Positions 1 to 6,662 of a stretch of DNA of 28,933 nt are shown here, in pieces. Below the pieces are notes generated by a model. It saw only the letters and a program-made list of their open reading frames with translations, did not search any database and had not been told where the DNA came from. Source of the DNA: JANYCG01 sp031392945. GTDB lineage: Bacteria; Pseudomonadota; Gammaproteobacteria; Burkholderiales; Burkholderiaceae_C. How positions within the stretch are numbered: position 1 is the stretch's first letter; every line of letters starts with the position of its first letter. The translations under genes and the position numbers were made by a program. Where the stretch lies: positions 1-28,933 of the forward strand of contig JANMVT010000286.1 of NCBI GenBank assembly GCA_031392945.1, given 5' to 3'.

Positions 1-409
1 TCGACAGCAGCAGGGCCTGGGACAGCGGGATCATCGGCCCGGCGACAAACCCCTGCAAGGCCCGAAACACGATCAGCGTGGTCATGTTGGGTGCCAGGCC
101 ACACAGCCATGAAGTCAGGACAAACAGCAAAATGCTGGCAACGAACAGGCGCACCTGGCCGAAGCGCTGCGACAGCCAGCCGGTGAGCGGCAAAGAGATC
201 GCGTTGGCCACGCCAAAACTGGTGATCACCCAGGTGCCCTGGTTCGGGCTGACGCCCAGGTCACCGGCGATGGCAGGCAGGGACACGTTGGCAATCGACG
301 AGTCGAGCACGTTCATGAATGTGGCGGCCGACAGGGCAATCGTGCCCCACAGGCGGGCCGATCCTTCTAGCGGCGCAAGACTGACAGAGGCGCTGGCGGG
401 TGCAGACAT
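1..409 (-). CDS. emrB: EmrB-like MFS multidrug efflux permease (DHA2 family), N-terminal part only
   Basis: Reading leftwards from an ATG at 407-409, an open frame of 136 codons runs off the window edge, so only the N-terminus is seen. The translation has a first membrane helix containing FMNVLDSSIANVSLPAIAG, the typical start of 14-helix DHA2 drug/proton antiporters of the EmrB/QacA type. It continues with TWVITSFGVANAISLPLTGW, then the cytoplasmic motif-A region LSQRFGQVRLF and a later helix near QGFVAGPMIPLSQALLL. The inner-membrane pump is expected to export hydrophobic drugs using the proton gradient. It starts 20 nt after the emrA stop, without a visible Shine-Dalgarno, so translation is probably coupled. 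It is the last visible gene of a marR-outer membrane factor-emrA-emrB operon. The family call is strong; the substrate is unknown. Confidence 0.88.
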   Translation of the reverse strand, partial: MSAPASASVSLAPLEGSARLWGTIALSAATFMNVLDSSIANVSLPAIAGDLGVSPNQGTWVITSFGVANAISLPLTGWLSQRFGQVRLFVASILLFVLTSWLCGLAPNMTTLIVFRALQGFVAGPMIPLSQALLLS

Positions 410-415
410 AGTTAA

Positions 416-439
416 ATCAGTACGCAATATCAGTACGCA
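416..439. repeat. Short tandem repeat across the emrA stop codon
   Basis: The 11-bp sequence ATCAGTACGCA occurs at 416-426 and again at 429-439, a 13-bp period. On the coding strand one copy holds the last codons and TGA stop of emrA. The second copy lies in the 20-nt gap before emrB, so the duplication accounts for most of that gap. Confidence 0.8.
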
Positions 440-1851
440 TTAACCGTTGAAATTGCGGCAGGGATCGGGGCTGCAGACGTGATCTTGGCGTTGACAGAAG
501 CAGCGCCCGAGTGAGTGGCTGAAGTCGCGGTTGATGCCGTCATCGAAGTTTTGGTCGAAGTCGTGGCCGCAACCGTGGCTGGCGCGCGGGCAGCCAGTTT
601 GTAGCCGAGGTTGGCCACAATGACTTTTCGCACTTCCTCGGTGGCACCGCTGTCCAACGCCGCATAGACTTGGGTTTGCACCATGGCCGACGTGCGCGGC
701 GCGTCGGCCAGCATTTTGCCGTCCTTGTTGCGCACATCGACCGTGGCGTCCATGGACAGGCCGACCCGCAGCGGGTTTTTCAGGAGCTGGGCGGCATCAA
801 TGCTGACCCGCACCGGCACGCGTTGCACCACCTTGATCCAGTTGCCGGTGGCATTTTGTGCCGGCAGCAGCGCAAAGGCAGCACCTGTGCCCGCCCCCAG
901 ACCGACCACTGTGCCGGTGTATTCGACTTTTTTGCCGTAGACATCGGCTGTCAGGCTGACCGGCTGGCCAATGCGGATATTGCGCAACTGGTTTTCCTTG
1001 AAATTGGCATCGACCCATAACTGATCGAGTGCAATCAGCGACATCATGGGCATGCCGGCCGCGACGCGCTGGCCCAGTTGCACCGTGCGTTTGGCGACAA
1101 AACCGTCAACCGGTGCCGGCAGGGCCGCGCGCTTGACGGCAAGCCAGGCTTCGCGCACGCGCGTCCCGGCCGCGACCACGCTGGGATGGTCTTCGATGCG
1201 GATGCCGTCGGTCATGGTCTGGTTGCTGGCAAGCTGCTGGCGCGCCGCTACCACACCGGCCTGCGCGGCGGCCAGTGCGCTGTTGGCGCTGGCGAGCTGG
1301 CTGCGGGTGTGGTCGAGTTCTTCTTTGGACACAGCGCCGTTGCCCACCAGGGCCTGGCGCCGCGCCAGGTCATCATTGGCACGGGCAATCTCGGTTTGGG
1401 CTTTGACCACATCCACATCGCGCAGTGTGACCTGGGCTGCGAGCGCGCTGTTGTTGGCGTAGAGCGTGCGCACCTGGCGCACAGCCTGGCCCAGATTGGC
1501 TTCTGACTGTTCCAGCGCCACTTGCGCGTCCGCCGGATCCAGCTTGACCAGGGGCTGGCCGGCCTTCACAAAGTCCGTGTCGTCGGCATAGATGGCCATC
1601 ACGGTGCCGCCAATCTGGGGCGTGATCTGGATCACATTGCCCTGCACGTAGGCGTTGTCGGTGGACTCGTAATGGCTGTCAACAAACCACTCGTAACCAG
1701 CCCATGCCAGGCCCGCCAGCACCACCACGACGGTGAGTGTGATCAGGCCGCTTTTGCGCCGTGAGCGCCTTGAATTTGGCGGGGCAACGCTTGCCTGGGC
1801 GGCCAGCGGCGGGCTGGCGGGCTGCGGGCTGGTTTGAATGGGCTCGGTCAT
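430..1851 (-). CDS. emrA: EmrA/HlyD-family membrane fusion protein (periplasmic adaptor)
   Basis: A 473-residue protein that links an inner-membrane EmrB-type pump to an outer-membrane channel. It has a short cytoplasmic tail rich in Pro/Ala with an RRSRRK patch, one membrane helix at about residues 35-56, then the diagnostic adaptor segment DSHYESTDNAYVQGNV. A lipoyl-like half-motif follows, then a long alpha-helical hairpin (about 110-220, Ala/Gln/Leu rich) and beta-barrel segments such as LPAPVDGFVAKRTVQLGQRV. The last about 50 residues (423-473) are a Thr/Ser/Ala low-complexity tail that makes it longer than the roughly 390 residues of E. coli EmrA. The ATG overlaps the stop of the upstream lipoprotein gene by 4 nt (ATGA). 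It sits between the outer-membrane factor and the emrB gene, as expected for a tripartite pump. Substrate not inferable. Confidence 0.9.
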   Translation of the reverse strand: MTEPIQTSPQPASPPLAAQASVAPPNSRRSRRKSGLITLTVVVVLAGLAWAGYEWFVDSHYESTDNAYVQGNVIQITPQIGGTVMAIYADDTDFVKAGQPLVKLDPADAQVALEQSEANLGQAVRQVRTLYANNSALAAQVTLRDVDVVKAQTEIARANDDLARRQALVGNGAVSKEELDHTRSQLASANSALAAAQAGVVAARQQLASNQTMTDGIRIEDHPSVVAAGTRVREAWLAVKRAALPAPVDGFVAKRTVQLGQRVAAGMPMMSLIALDQLWVDANFKENQLRNIRIGQPVSLTADVYGKKVEYTGTVVGLGAGTGAAFALLPAQNATGNWIKVVQRVPVRVSIDAAQLLKNPLRVGLSMDATVDVRNKDGKMLADAPRTSAMVQTQVYAALDSGATEEVRKVIVANLGYKLAARAPATVAATTSTKTSMTASTATSATHSGAASVNAKITSAAPIPAAISTVNAY

Positions 1852-3368
1852 TGGATGCTCGCCTGTCGGGAAGAGGGGGGAAAAGAATTCGGCCCGGCCT
1901 GATAACCGCCGCCAATGGCGCGGATCAGGGCCACCTGGGCGTCCAGCGCCCGCGCGGCCAGGTCGATGCCCAGACGGCGCTGGTTGAATACCGGCGTCTG
2001 CGCAGCCAGCACATGCAGGTAGGTGCCAAGGCCTGCCTTGTAACGCTGCACGGCGATGTCAAGGGCCTGTTCTGCCGCCTCTTGCGCCGCTTGCTGGTGG
2101 GCTTGCTGGCGGACGATGGCTTTGATGGACACGAGTTGATCGGCCACGTCATGGATGGCATCAATCACCGTGGCGTTGTAACTCTCGACAGCGGCATCGT
2201 AGTCCGCCGTTTTGCCGGCCAGGTTGGCACGCAGGCGCCCGCCTTCAAACAGCGGCAATCGCAGCGCCGGGCCAACGCCCCATTGCACGCTGCCCGGGTC
2301 AAGCAGGCGGTCCAGCCCGATGCTGGAAAAGCCTGCGAAGGCCATCAGGTTGAGGTTGGGATAGAACTGGGTTTTGGCGTCGGCGATATCACGGCTGACG
2401 GCTTCTACGCGCCAACGCGCCGCCATGATGTCGGCGCGGCGTCCGAGCAAATCGGACGGAATGGCATTTGTTGTTGCTATATTTTTTGTATCTAACAATG
2501 CTTTACTGGCGAGGGAAAATGGCAGTTTTGACTCCCCAAGCAGGGCGGCCAGGGCGTTTTGTGCCAAATCAAGCTGCTCTTGCAGCGCGTCGATCTGCCC
2601 GCGCGCCTCGGGGAGCGCGCCTTCGCTCAATTTGAGTTCCAGACGGGTGTCCAGGCCAGCCTCAACACGCTCCCGCACCAGGCCCAAGCTGGCTTCGCGC
2701 TGCGCCAGGATGGCCTGGCCCAGCGCGATTTGCGCCTTGAGGCGAAGTAGCTGAAAGTAGCTTCGCGCCACGCTGCTGGCCAGCAACACGCGCGCCGCCT
2801 GGGCGTCGGCCTGCGCGGCGTTGGCGTGCCCCAAGGCGGCGTCCAGGGCCACCCGGTTTTTGCCAAAAAAGTCCAGCTCCCAGGCGCCGCTGAGTTGCAG
2901 CGTGCCGGTGTCTGCCACAGCGCCCGCCAGCTGTGGGGGAACCAGGCCGTTTTTTGAGAATTGCTGATGGGCCAGATTGCCCTCGGCATAGAGTTGCGGC
3001 GACGCGCCTGCGCTGGCAAGCTGGGTGGCCGACTGCGCGCGCGCCAGCCGGGCCTGGGCCAGCTTGAGGCTGGGGTTGTTGGCGATGGCCTGCGCCACCA
3101 GGGCGTTGAGTTGTGCATCGCCAAAGTCGCGCCACCATTTAGCTGGCACCGGGCCCGGCGGCTGGGCGTCCTGGTTGGCCTTTGTAGCGGCCTCGAGGCC
3201 CAAAGCGCTGGCATCGCGCAGCGCGGCGGCGGGTGTTATGCCTTGCAGGTCGGCGCAGGCGGCCAGGCCCAGGGCCGCCGCGGCCAGGGCGGCACGGCCC
3301 ATCAGGCGCCACTTGGGGGCCGCTTTGGCGGCAAATCGCCACGGGTTTGCGGATGTGTTGGACGTCAT
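1848..3368 (-). CDS. NodT-family outer-membrane efflux lipoprotein (TolC-like channel)
   Basis: I chose the ATG at 3366-3368 (506 residues) because it gives a proper lipoprotein signal: basic N-region, hydrophobic run LAAAALGLAAC, lipobox LAAC with the modified Cys at residue 38. Its ATG also overlaps the marR stop by 4 nt. The frame stays open upstream, but that part is antisense-like sequence within marR. The mature protein has the features of the RND/EmrAB outer-membrane factor family: PPGPVPAKWWRDFGDAQLNALV near the start, LSGAWELDFFGKN, two repeated coiled-coil halves, and SDLLGRRADIMAARWRVEA, which matches the family's conserved mid-protein motif. It should form the trimeric exit duct for the EmrAB-like pump. 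Residues about 291-301 (LLDTKNIATTN) form an AT-rich linker that looks like an inserted short repeat. Confidence 0.9.
   Translation of the reverse strand: MTSNTSANPWRFAAKAAPKWRLMGRAALAAAALGLAACADLQGITPAAALRDASALGLEAATKANQDAQPPGPVPAKWWRDFGDAQLNALVAQAIANNPSLKLAQARLARAQSATQLASAGASPQLYAEGNLAHQQFSKNGLVPPQLAGAVADTGTLQLSGAWELDFFGKNRVALDAALGHANAAQADAQAARVLLASSVARSYFQLLRLKAQIALGQAILAQREASLGLVRERVEAGLDTRLELKLSEGALPEARGQIDALQEQLDLAQNALAALLGESKLPFSLASKALLDTKNIATTNAIPSDLLGRRADIMAARWRVEAVSRDIADAKTQFYPNLNLMAFAGFSSIGLDRLLDPGSVQWGVGPALRLPLFEGGRLRANLAGKTADYDAAVESYNATVIDAIHDVADQLVSIKAIVRQQAHQQAAQEAAEQALDIAVQRYKAGLGTYLHVLAAQTPVFNQRRLGIDLAARALDAQVALIRAIGGGYQAGPNSFPPSSRQASIQ
2467..2496 (-). repeat. Degenerate AT-rich GCTA/TAGC element inside the NodT-type coding sequence
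   Basis: On the minus strand this stretch begins GTTAGATACAAAAAATATAG and continues CAACAACAAA. It aligns with GTTAGCTATAATTTACGTAG at 23613-23632 in an intergenic region. It is strongly AT-rich within GC-rich coding sequence and uses codons such as ATA, AAA and ACA in a row. It is read in frame as residues 293-301 of the lipoprotein, in a variable linker before the conserved SDLLGRR motif. Confidence 0.45.
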
Positions 3369-3886
3369 TTTCCGGCCTTGTTGCGGGCCGTCTGGATCGC
3401 CATGGAGTTCTCCAGGATGCGGCGCAAAAAATCTTTCAGCAGGAGCCATTCCGGTTCGGTGAACCCGGCCAGGTGGGTGTTTTGCACCTGGCACAACACG
3501 GTGGGGATTTTTTTGGCGGCGGCGTGGCCCGCGCGGGTCAGCTCCAGATTGACCACGCGCCGGTCCTGCGACGAGCGAACGCGCTTGCACAGGCCTTTGG
3601 CCTCGATGCGGTCGAGCAGGCGCGTCATGGAGCCGGCGTCGAGCTCGCACTCGCGGGCCAGCTCGGCCACAGTGGCGGCCGAGCCCATGGACAGCTTGAA
3701 CAGCGGCAGCCACTGCGCGTTGGTTAGGCCGCTGCTGTCAAGCTCTTGCTCGACCGTTTGCGCCATGGTCGACACGATGCGGCGCATCATGTAGCCCACG
3801 CTCTCCTGCGTTTCATAGGCTTGGGGCCGGTAAAACCCGGGCAACGCGGCGGCCAGTGGGTTCGTGGTCGCTTTTTTTGAAGTCAT
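3365..3886 (-). CDS. MarR-family transcriptional repressor of the efflux operon
   Basis: A 173-residue winged-helix regulator. A dimerisation helix (SVGYMMRRIVSTMAQTVEQE) is followed by SGLTNAQWLPLFKL, the helix-turn-helix ATVAELARECELDAGSMTRL and the wing VRSSQDRRVVNLELTRAG with the conserved DRR. Such proteins are dimers that bind palindromes and release DNA when a phenolic or drug-like ligand binds. The start ATG (3884-3886) is the only Met that leaves the first helix whole; the next Met lies inside it. It is the first gene of the operon, and its stop overlaps the lipoprotein start by 4 nt. An 18-bp palindrome at 3898-3915, inside its own promoter, points to autorepression of the whole pump operon. 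No Shine-Dalgarno is visible. The ligand is unknown. Confidence 0.9.
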   Translation of the reverse strand: MTSKKATTNPLAAALPGFYRPQAYETQESVGYMMRRIVSTMAQTVEQELDSSGLTNAQWLPLFKLSMGSAATVAELARECELDAGSMTRLLDRIEAKGLCKRVRSSQDRRVVNLELTRAGHAAAKKIPTVLCQVQNTHLAGFTEPEWLLLKDFLRRILENSMAIQTARNKAGK

Positions 3887-3893
3887 GGCTGCG

Positions 3894-3922
3894 ATATTAA
3901 TTGTCTAGACAATTACTGTCAA
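3894..3922 (-). promoter_or_regulatory. Sigma70-type promoter of the marR-efflux operon, predicted leaderless
   Basis: On the minus strand, a consensus -35 TTGACA (3917-3922) is followed by exactly 17 bp and a -10 TAATAT (3894-3899). Only 7 nt separate the -10 from the marR ATG, so the usual start site falls on or next to the A of the ATG. The transcript would have essentially no 5' leader, which fits the missing Shine-Dalgarno. Confidence 0.8.
3898..3915. promoter_or_regulatory. MarR operator: 18-bp perfect palindrome
   Basis: TAATTGTCTAGACAATTA is its own reverse complement over all 18 bp and has the TTG-N6-CAA form usual for MarR/OhrR-class sites. It fills the spacer between the -35 and -10 of the marR promoter. 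A bound dimer would directly block RNA polymerase. It also lies about 50 bp upstream of the divergent ABC exporter start codon. Confidence 0.85.
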
Positions 3923-3930
3923 GGCTTTGT

Positions 3931-3959
3931 TTGCGATGCCACTTAATCGACGTTACACT
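3931..3959 (+). promoter_or_regulatory. Candidate promoter of the divergent ABC exporter
   Basis: TTGCGA (3931-3936), 17 bp, then TACACT (3954-3959) gives a moderate match (4/6 and 4/6). The -10 ends 6 nt before the ATG at 3966, again suggesting a very short or absent leader. This is a weak match judged by eye. Confidence 0.4.
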
Positions 3960-3965
3960 GGCGCC

Positions 3966-5756
3966 ATGAGCACCGAACGCCCCAAATCCGCCAGCCCCAA
4001 ATCACTCAGCGGCCTGGTTCCTTTTTTGCTTCCGTACCGGGGCCGCATCGCCCTGGCGGGGCTGTTTCTGGTGCTGGCGGCGTTGGCGACGCTGGCTTTT
4101 CCGCTGGCGCTGCGCAGCCTGATCGACGGCGGCCTGGTGAAAGCCGACCTGGGCGACAAAGGCGCGCAGGCGATGGCCTTGAGCAACCACTTCGCCGCGC
4201 TGTTTGGCGTGGCGGTGGCGCTGGGCCTGTTTTCGGCCGGGCGCTTTTACATGGTGAGCTGGCTGGGCGAGCGCATCACCGCCAATTTGCGCAACGCCGT
4301 CTACGGCCATGTGCTGCACCAAAGCCCAGAATTTTTTGAATCGACGCAAACCGGCGAAGTCCTGTCGCGCCTGACGGCGGACACGACCCTGGTGCAAACC
4401 GTGGTTGGCTCGTCTTTGTCGATGGGCCTGCGCAACATGGTGATGGGCATTGGCGCCCTGGCCATGCTGGTCTGGACCAACCCGTACGTGATGACCCAGG
4501 TGTTGGGGGTGCTGATCCTGATCGTGCTGCCCAGTCTGTGGTTTGGCCGGCGGGTGCGCAAATTGAGCCGCGCCAGCCAGGACCGCATGGCGGACTCCAG
4601 CGCCATCGCGGCGGAGGTGCTCAACGCCATTCCGGTGGTGCAGAGTTACACCGCTGAAGGCGTCGAGGCCGCGCGTTTCGACGCGTCCACCGACAACGCC
4701 TTCAAAACGGCTGTGCGCCGCTCCAAGGCGCGCGCGGTGCTGGTGGCTTTCATCATCATCGCCACGTCCGCCGCGCTGTTGTGGGGCCTGTACCAGGGCA
4801 CACAGGCGGTGGTGGCGGGGCGCATCAGCGCCGGGCATCTGGGGCAGACGGTGGTCTATGTGATCATCCTGGCCAGCGCTTTCGCGGTGTTGGGCGAGGT
4901 GTATGGCGATTTGTTGCGCGCGGCAGGCGCCACCGAACGGCTGATGGAGTTGCTGCATGGCGAGTCGCCCGTCAAATCGCCGACGAAGCCGCTGGCGCTG
5001 GCGCCGGCACTCACCGGCAGCGCCTTGCGTTTTGACGCCGTGAATTTCCACTATCCGTCGCGCCCGGCGCAAGCGGCGTTGAAAGATTTCAGCCTGAGCG
5101 TCACAGCCGGTGAAACGGTGGCCATCGTGGGGCCCAGCGGCGCGGGCAAAAGCACGGTGTTTCAGTTGCTGTTGCGTTTTTATGACCCGGACGCGAATTC
5201 CGGCGGCATCTTTCTGGATGGCGTGGCCATCAACAGCGTGGCGCTGTACGGCCTGCGCCAACGAGTCGGCATCGTGCCGCAGGATGCGGTGATCTTTTCA
5301 ACCAGCGCGCTGGAGAACATCCGGTACGGTAAACCGGGCGCCAGCGACGCCGAGGTCCACGCCGCCGCCCAAGCCGCATTCGCCGATGGCTTCATCAACG
5401 CCCTGCCGGAAGGCTACGGCACCTTTCTGGGCGAACGGGGCGTGCGTCTGTCTGGCGGGCAAAAACAGCGCATCTCGATTGCCCGCGCCATGCTGAAAAA
5501 CCCGCCTTTGCTGCTGCTGGACGAAGCCACCAGCGCGCTTGACGCGGAAAGCGAGCGCATGGTGCAGGCGGCGCTTGAAACCGCCATGCAGGGCCGGACT
5601 ACGCTGGTGATCGCCCACCGCCTGGCGACCGTGCAGAAGGCCGACCGCATCATCGTGCTGGATCATGCAAGGATTGTCGAACAGGGCAGCCACGCCGAGC
5701 TGGTGGCGCTGGGCGGGGTGTACGCCCGCCTGGCAGCCTTGCAGTTCACTGACTGA
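3966..5756 (+). CDS. ABC exporter, fused membrane and ATPase domains (MsbA-related half-transporter)
   Basis: The ATG at 3966 gives 596 residues; TTG at 3927 or ATG at 3936 would add 13 or 10 residues that look non-coding. Residues 1-330 form a six-helix type IV exporter membrane domain (first helix GRIALAGLFLVLAALATLA; intracellular segment SPEFFESTQTGEVLSRLTAD). The ATPase domain has Walker A GPSGAGKST (389-397), a Q-loop in GIVPQDAVIFS, signature LSGGQ (495-499), Walker B LLLLDEATSALD with D519/E520, and H-loop His551. All catalytic residues are intact, so it should work as a homodimer. It resembles the 'MsbA-related' proteobacterial exporters; the substrate (lipid, drug or other) cannot be told. 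It is divergent from the MarR efflux operon, sharing its 79-bp control region, and convergent with the DUF1178 gene. Confidence 0.88.
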   Translation: MSTERPKSASPKSLSGLVPFLLPYRGRIALAGLFLVLAALATLAFPLALRSLIDGGLVKADLGDKGAQAMALSNHFAALFGVAVALGLFSAGRFYMVSWLGERITANLRNAVYGHVLHQSPEFFESTQTGEVLSRLTADTTLVQTVVGSSLSMGLRNMVMGIGALAMLVWTNPYVMTQVLGVLILIVLPSLWFGRRVRKLSRASQDRMADSSAIAAEVLNAIPVVQSYTAEGVEAARFDASTDNAFKTAVRRSKARAVLVAFIIIATSAALLWGLYQGTQAVVAGRISAGHLGQTVVYVIILASAFAVLGEVYGDLLRAAGATERLMELLHGESPVKSPTKPLALAPALTGSALRFDAVNFHYPSRPAQAALKDFSLSVTAGETVAIVGPSGAGKSTVFQLLLRFYDPDANSGGIFLDGVAINSVALYGLRQRVGIVPQDAVIFSTSALENIRYGKPGASDAEVHAAAQAAFADGFINALPEGYGTFLGERGVRLSGGQKQRISIARAMLKNPPLLLLDEATSALDAESERMVQAALETAMQGRTTLVIAHRLATVQKADRIIVLDHARIVEQGSHAELVALGGVYARLAALQFTD

Positions 5757-5777
5757 CTCGCCACAAGCCAGCCTGGC

Positions 5778-6278
5778 CTATTGCAGCGGGCCTTTGAGCG
5801 ATTCGGGCAAGTGCACGGGCATGACGGCGATGCCCTCTTCAAGCAATGCCTGGGTTTCATCCGCTGACGCCCTGCCGCGGATGCTGCGTTCTTTGGTTTC
5901 GCCGTAGTGGATCTTGCGCGCCTCTTCGGCGAACTTGTCGCCGACATCGTCGGTGTTGGCGACGATGCGCTTGGCCATGGCCATCCAGGTAGCGGCAAGG
6001 GCCTGGTCAGGCGCGGGCATGGCCACCAGGTCTTGCGCGGCAGGCTTGGCCTTGTCGCCAGACGGGGCCGATTGCCCTGCGGCAGCCGCTTCTTGCGCTG
6101 GTTCGCGCGCGCGGCCCAGGTTGAGGCGCGGCGCGCTCAATCGCTTGGAAATGCTGGCGCTGGCGCACAGGGGGCATTGCACCAAGCCGCGCGCCTGCTG
6201 GTCAAGGTAGTCGTCCTCGGAGCCGAACCAGCCTTCAAAGACATGCTGGCGCTCGCACTGAAGATCAAGGACTTTCAT
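5778..6278 (-). CDS. DUF1178 family protein, last gene after the nuo operon
   Basis: The start at ATG 6276-6278 gives 166 residues beginning MKVLDLQCERQHVFEGWFGS, the conserved start of DUF1178 proteins. A possible metal-binding set is visible: C8 and H12, then C35 and C38 in GLVQCPLCAS, followed by ISKRLSAPRLNLG. This resembles a small zinc ribbon of the FmdB/regulatory type. The middle (about 55-95) is Ala/Gln-rich and probably disordered. The C-terminus holds the conserved helical part (ATWMAMAKRIVANTDDVG, FAEEARKIHYGE). It is likely cytoplasmic, and its function is unknown. It lies 46 nt after the DUF2818 gene and reads with the nuo operon, an order I recall as common in Burkholderiales. 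No enzyme role should be assumed. Confidence 0.8.
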   Translation of the reverse strand: MKVLDLQCERQHVFEGWFGSEDDYLDQQARGLVQCPLCASASISKRLSAPRLNLGRAREPAQEAAAAGQSAPSGDKAKPAAQDLVAMPAPDQALAATWMAMAKRIVANTDDVGDKFAEEARKIHYGETKERSIRGRASADETQALLEEGIAVMPVHLPESLKGPLQ

Positions 6279-6324
6279 GGGTTGATTATCGTGCGTGCGC
6301 AAATCCGCGTGGGAACCGCCTCAA

Positions 6325-6627
6325 TCAGCCTTGGTGTTTGAACAGGTAACAGTAGACAAAACCGGGAAAGGCGAAGGTCAGGAACAGCGCGGCAGTGATG
6401 GCGTAAAACTCCCAGGTCTGGGGCGCGATCTGGCCGGCGCGCTGCTCCAGCGCCAGGCCGACTGCGCCGACGATGAAATAAAACGCCAGCAACTCGCCCA
6501 GGCGGATCCAGGGTGTTTTGGGCTTGCGCAGGGCGACCACGGCCATCAGCCGGCGGCTGACGAACGGCAGATTGGCGCCACCGAGGGCCACCAGCACGAG
6601 AATCCAGACGGCGAGGGTTTGGGACAC
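6325..6627 (-). CDS. DUF2818 family small inner-membrane protein, directly after nuoN
   Basis: About 100 residues from a GTG at 6625-6627 (start VSQTLAVWILVLVALGGANL). No ATG fits and no clear Shine-Dalgarno is seen, so the start is tentative. Three hydrophobic segments are visible: residues 3-22, about 42-60 (LLAFYFIVGAVGLALEQ) and about 72-95 (AITAALFLTFAFPGFVYCY). Between the first two is a basic loop with ANLPFVSRRL. These features and the position after nuoN fit the DUF2818 family, for which I know no proven function. The gene begins 35 nt after the nuoN stop on the same strand, so it is probably cotranscribed with complex I. A role in complex I assembly or stability is a guess from context only. 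Confidence 0.75.
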   Translation of the reverse strand: MSQTLAVWILVLVALGGANLPFVSRRLMAVVALRKPKTPWIRLGELLAFYFIVGAVGLALEQRAGQIAPQTWEFYAITAALFLTFAFPGFVYCYLFKHQG

Positions 6628-6662
6628 GGACAGATGATGACGCGGTGCGCCCAAAGGCCCGC

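Noticed and set aside
3369..3713. Longer N-terminus for the NodT-type lipoprotein
   Set aside because: It would bury the lipoprotein signal and lie entirely within marR. The ATG at 3368 gives the lipobox and an ATGA overlap.
4002..5261. 419-codon frame opposite the ABC exporter
   Set aside because: Low-complexity Gln/His/Arg shadow of an intact exporter gene.
5757..5777. Terminator between the ABC exporter and the DUF1178 gene
   Set aside because: The 21-nt convergent gap holds no hairpin with a U run; termination must lie within the flanking genes or be Rho-dependent.
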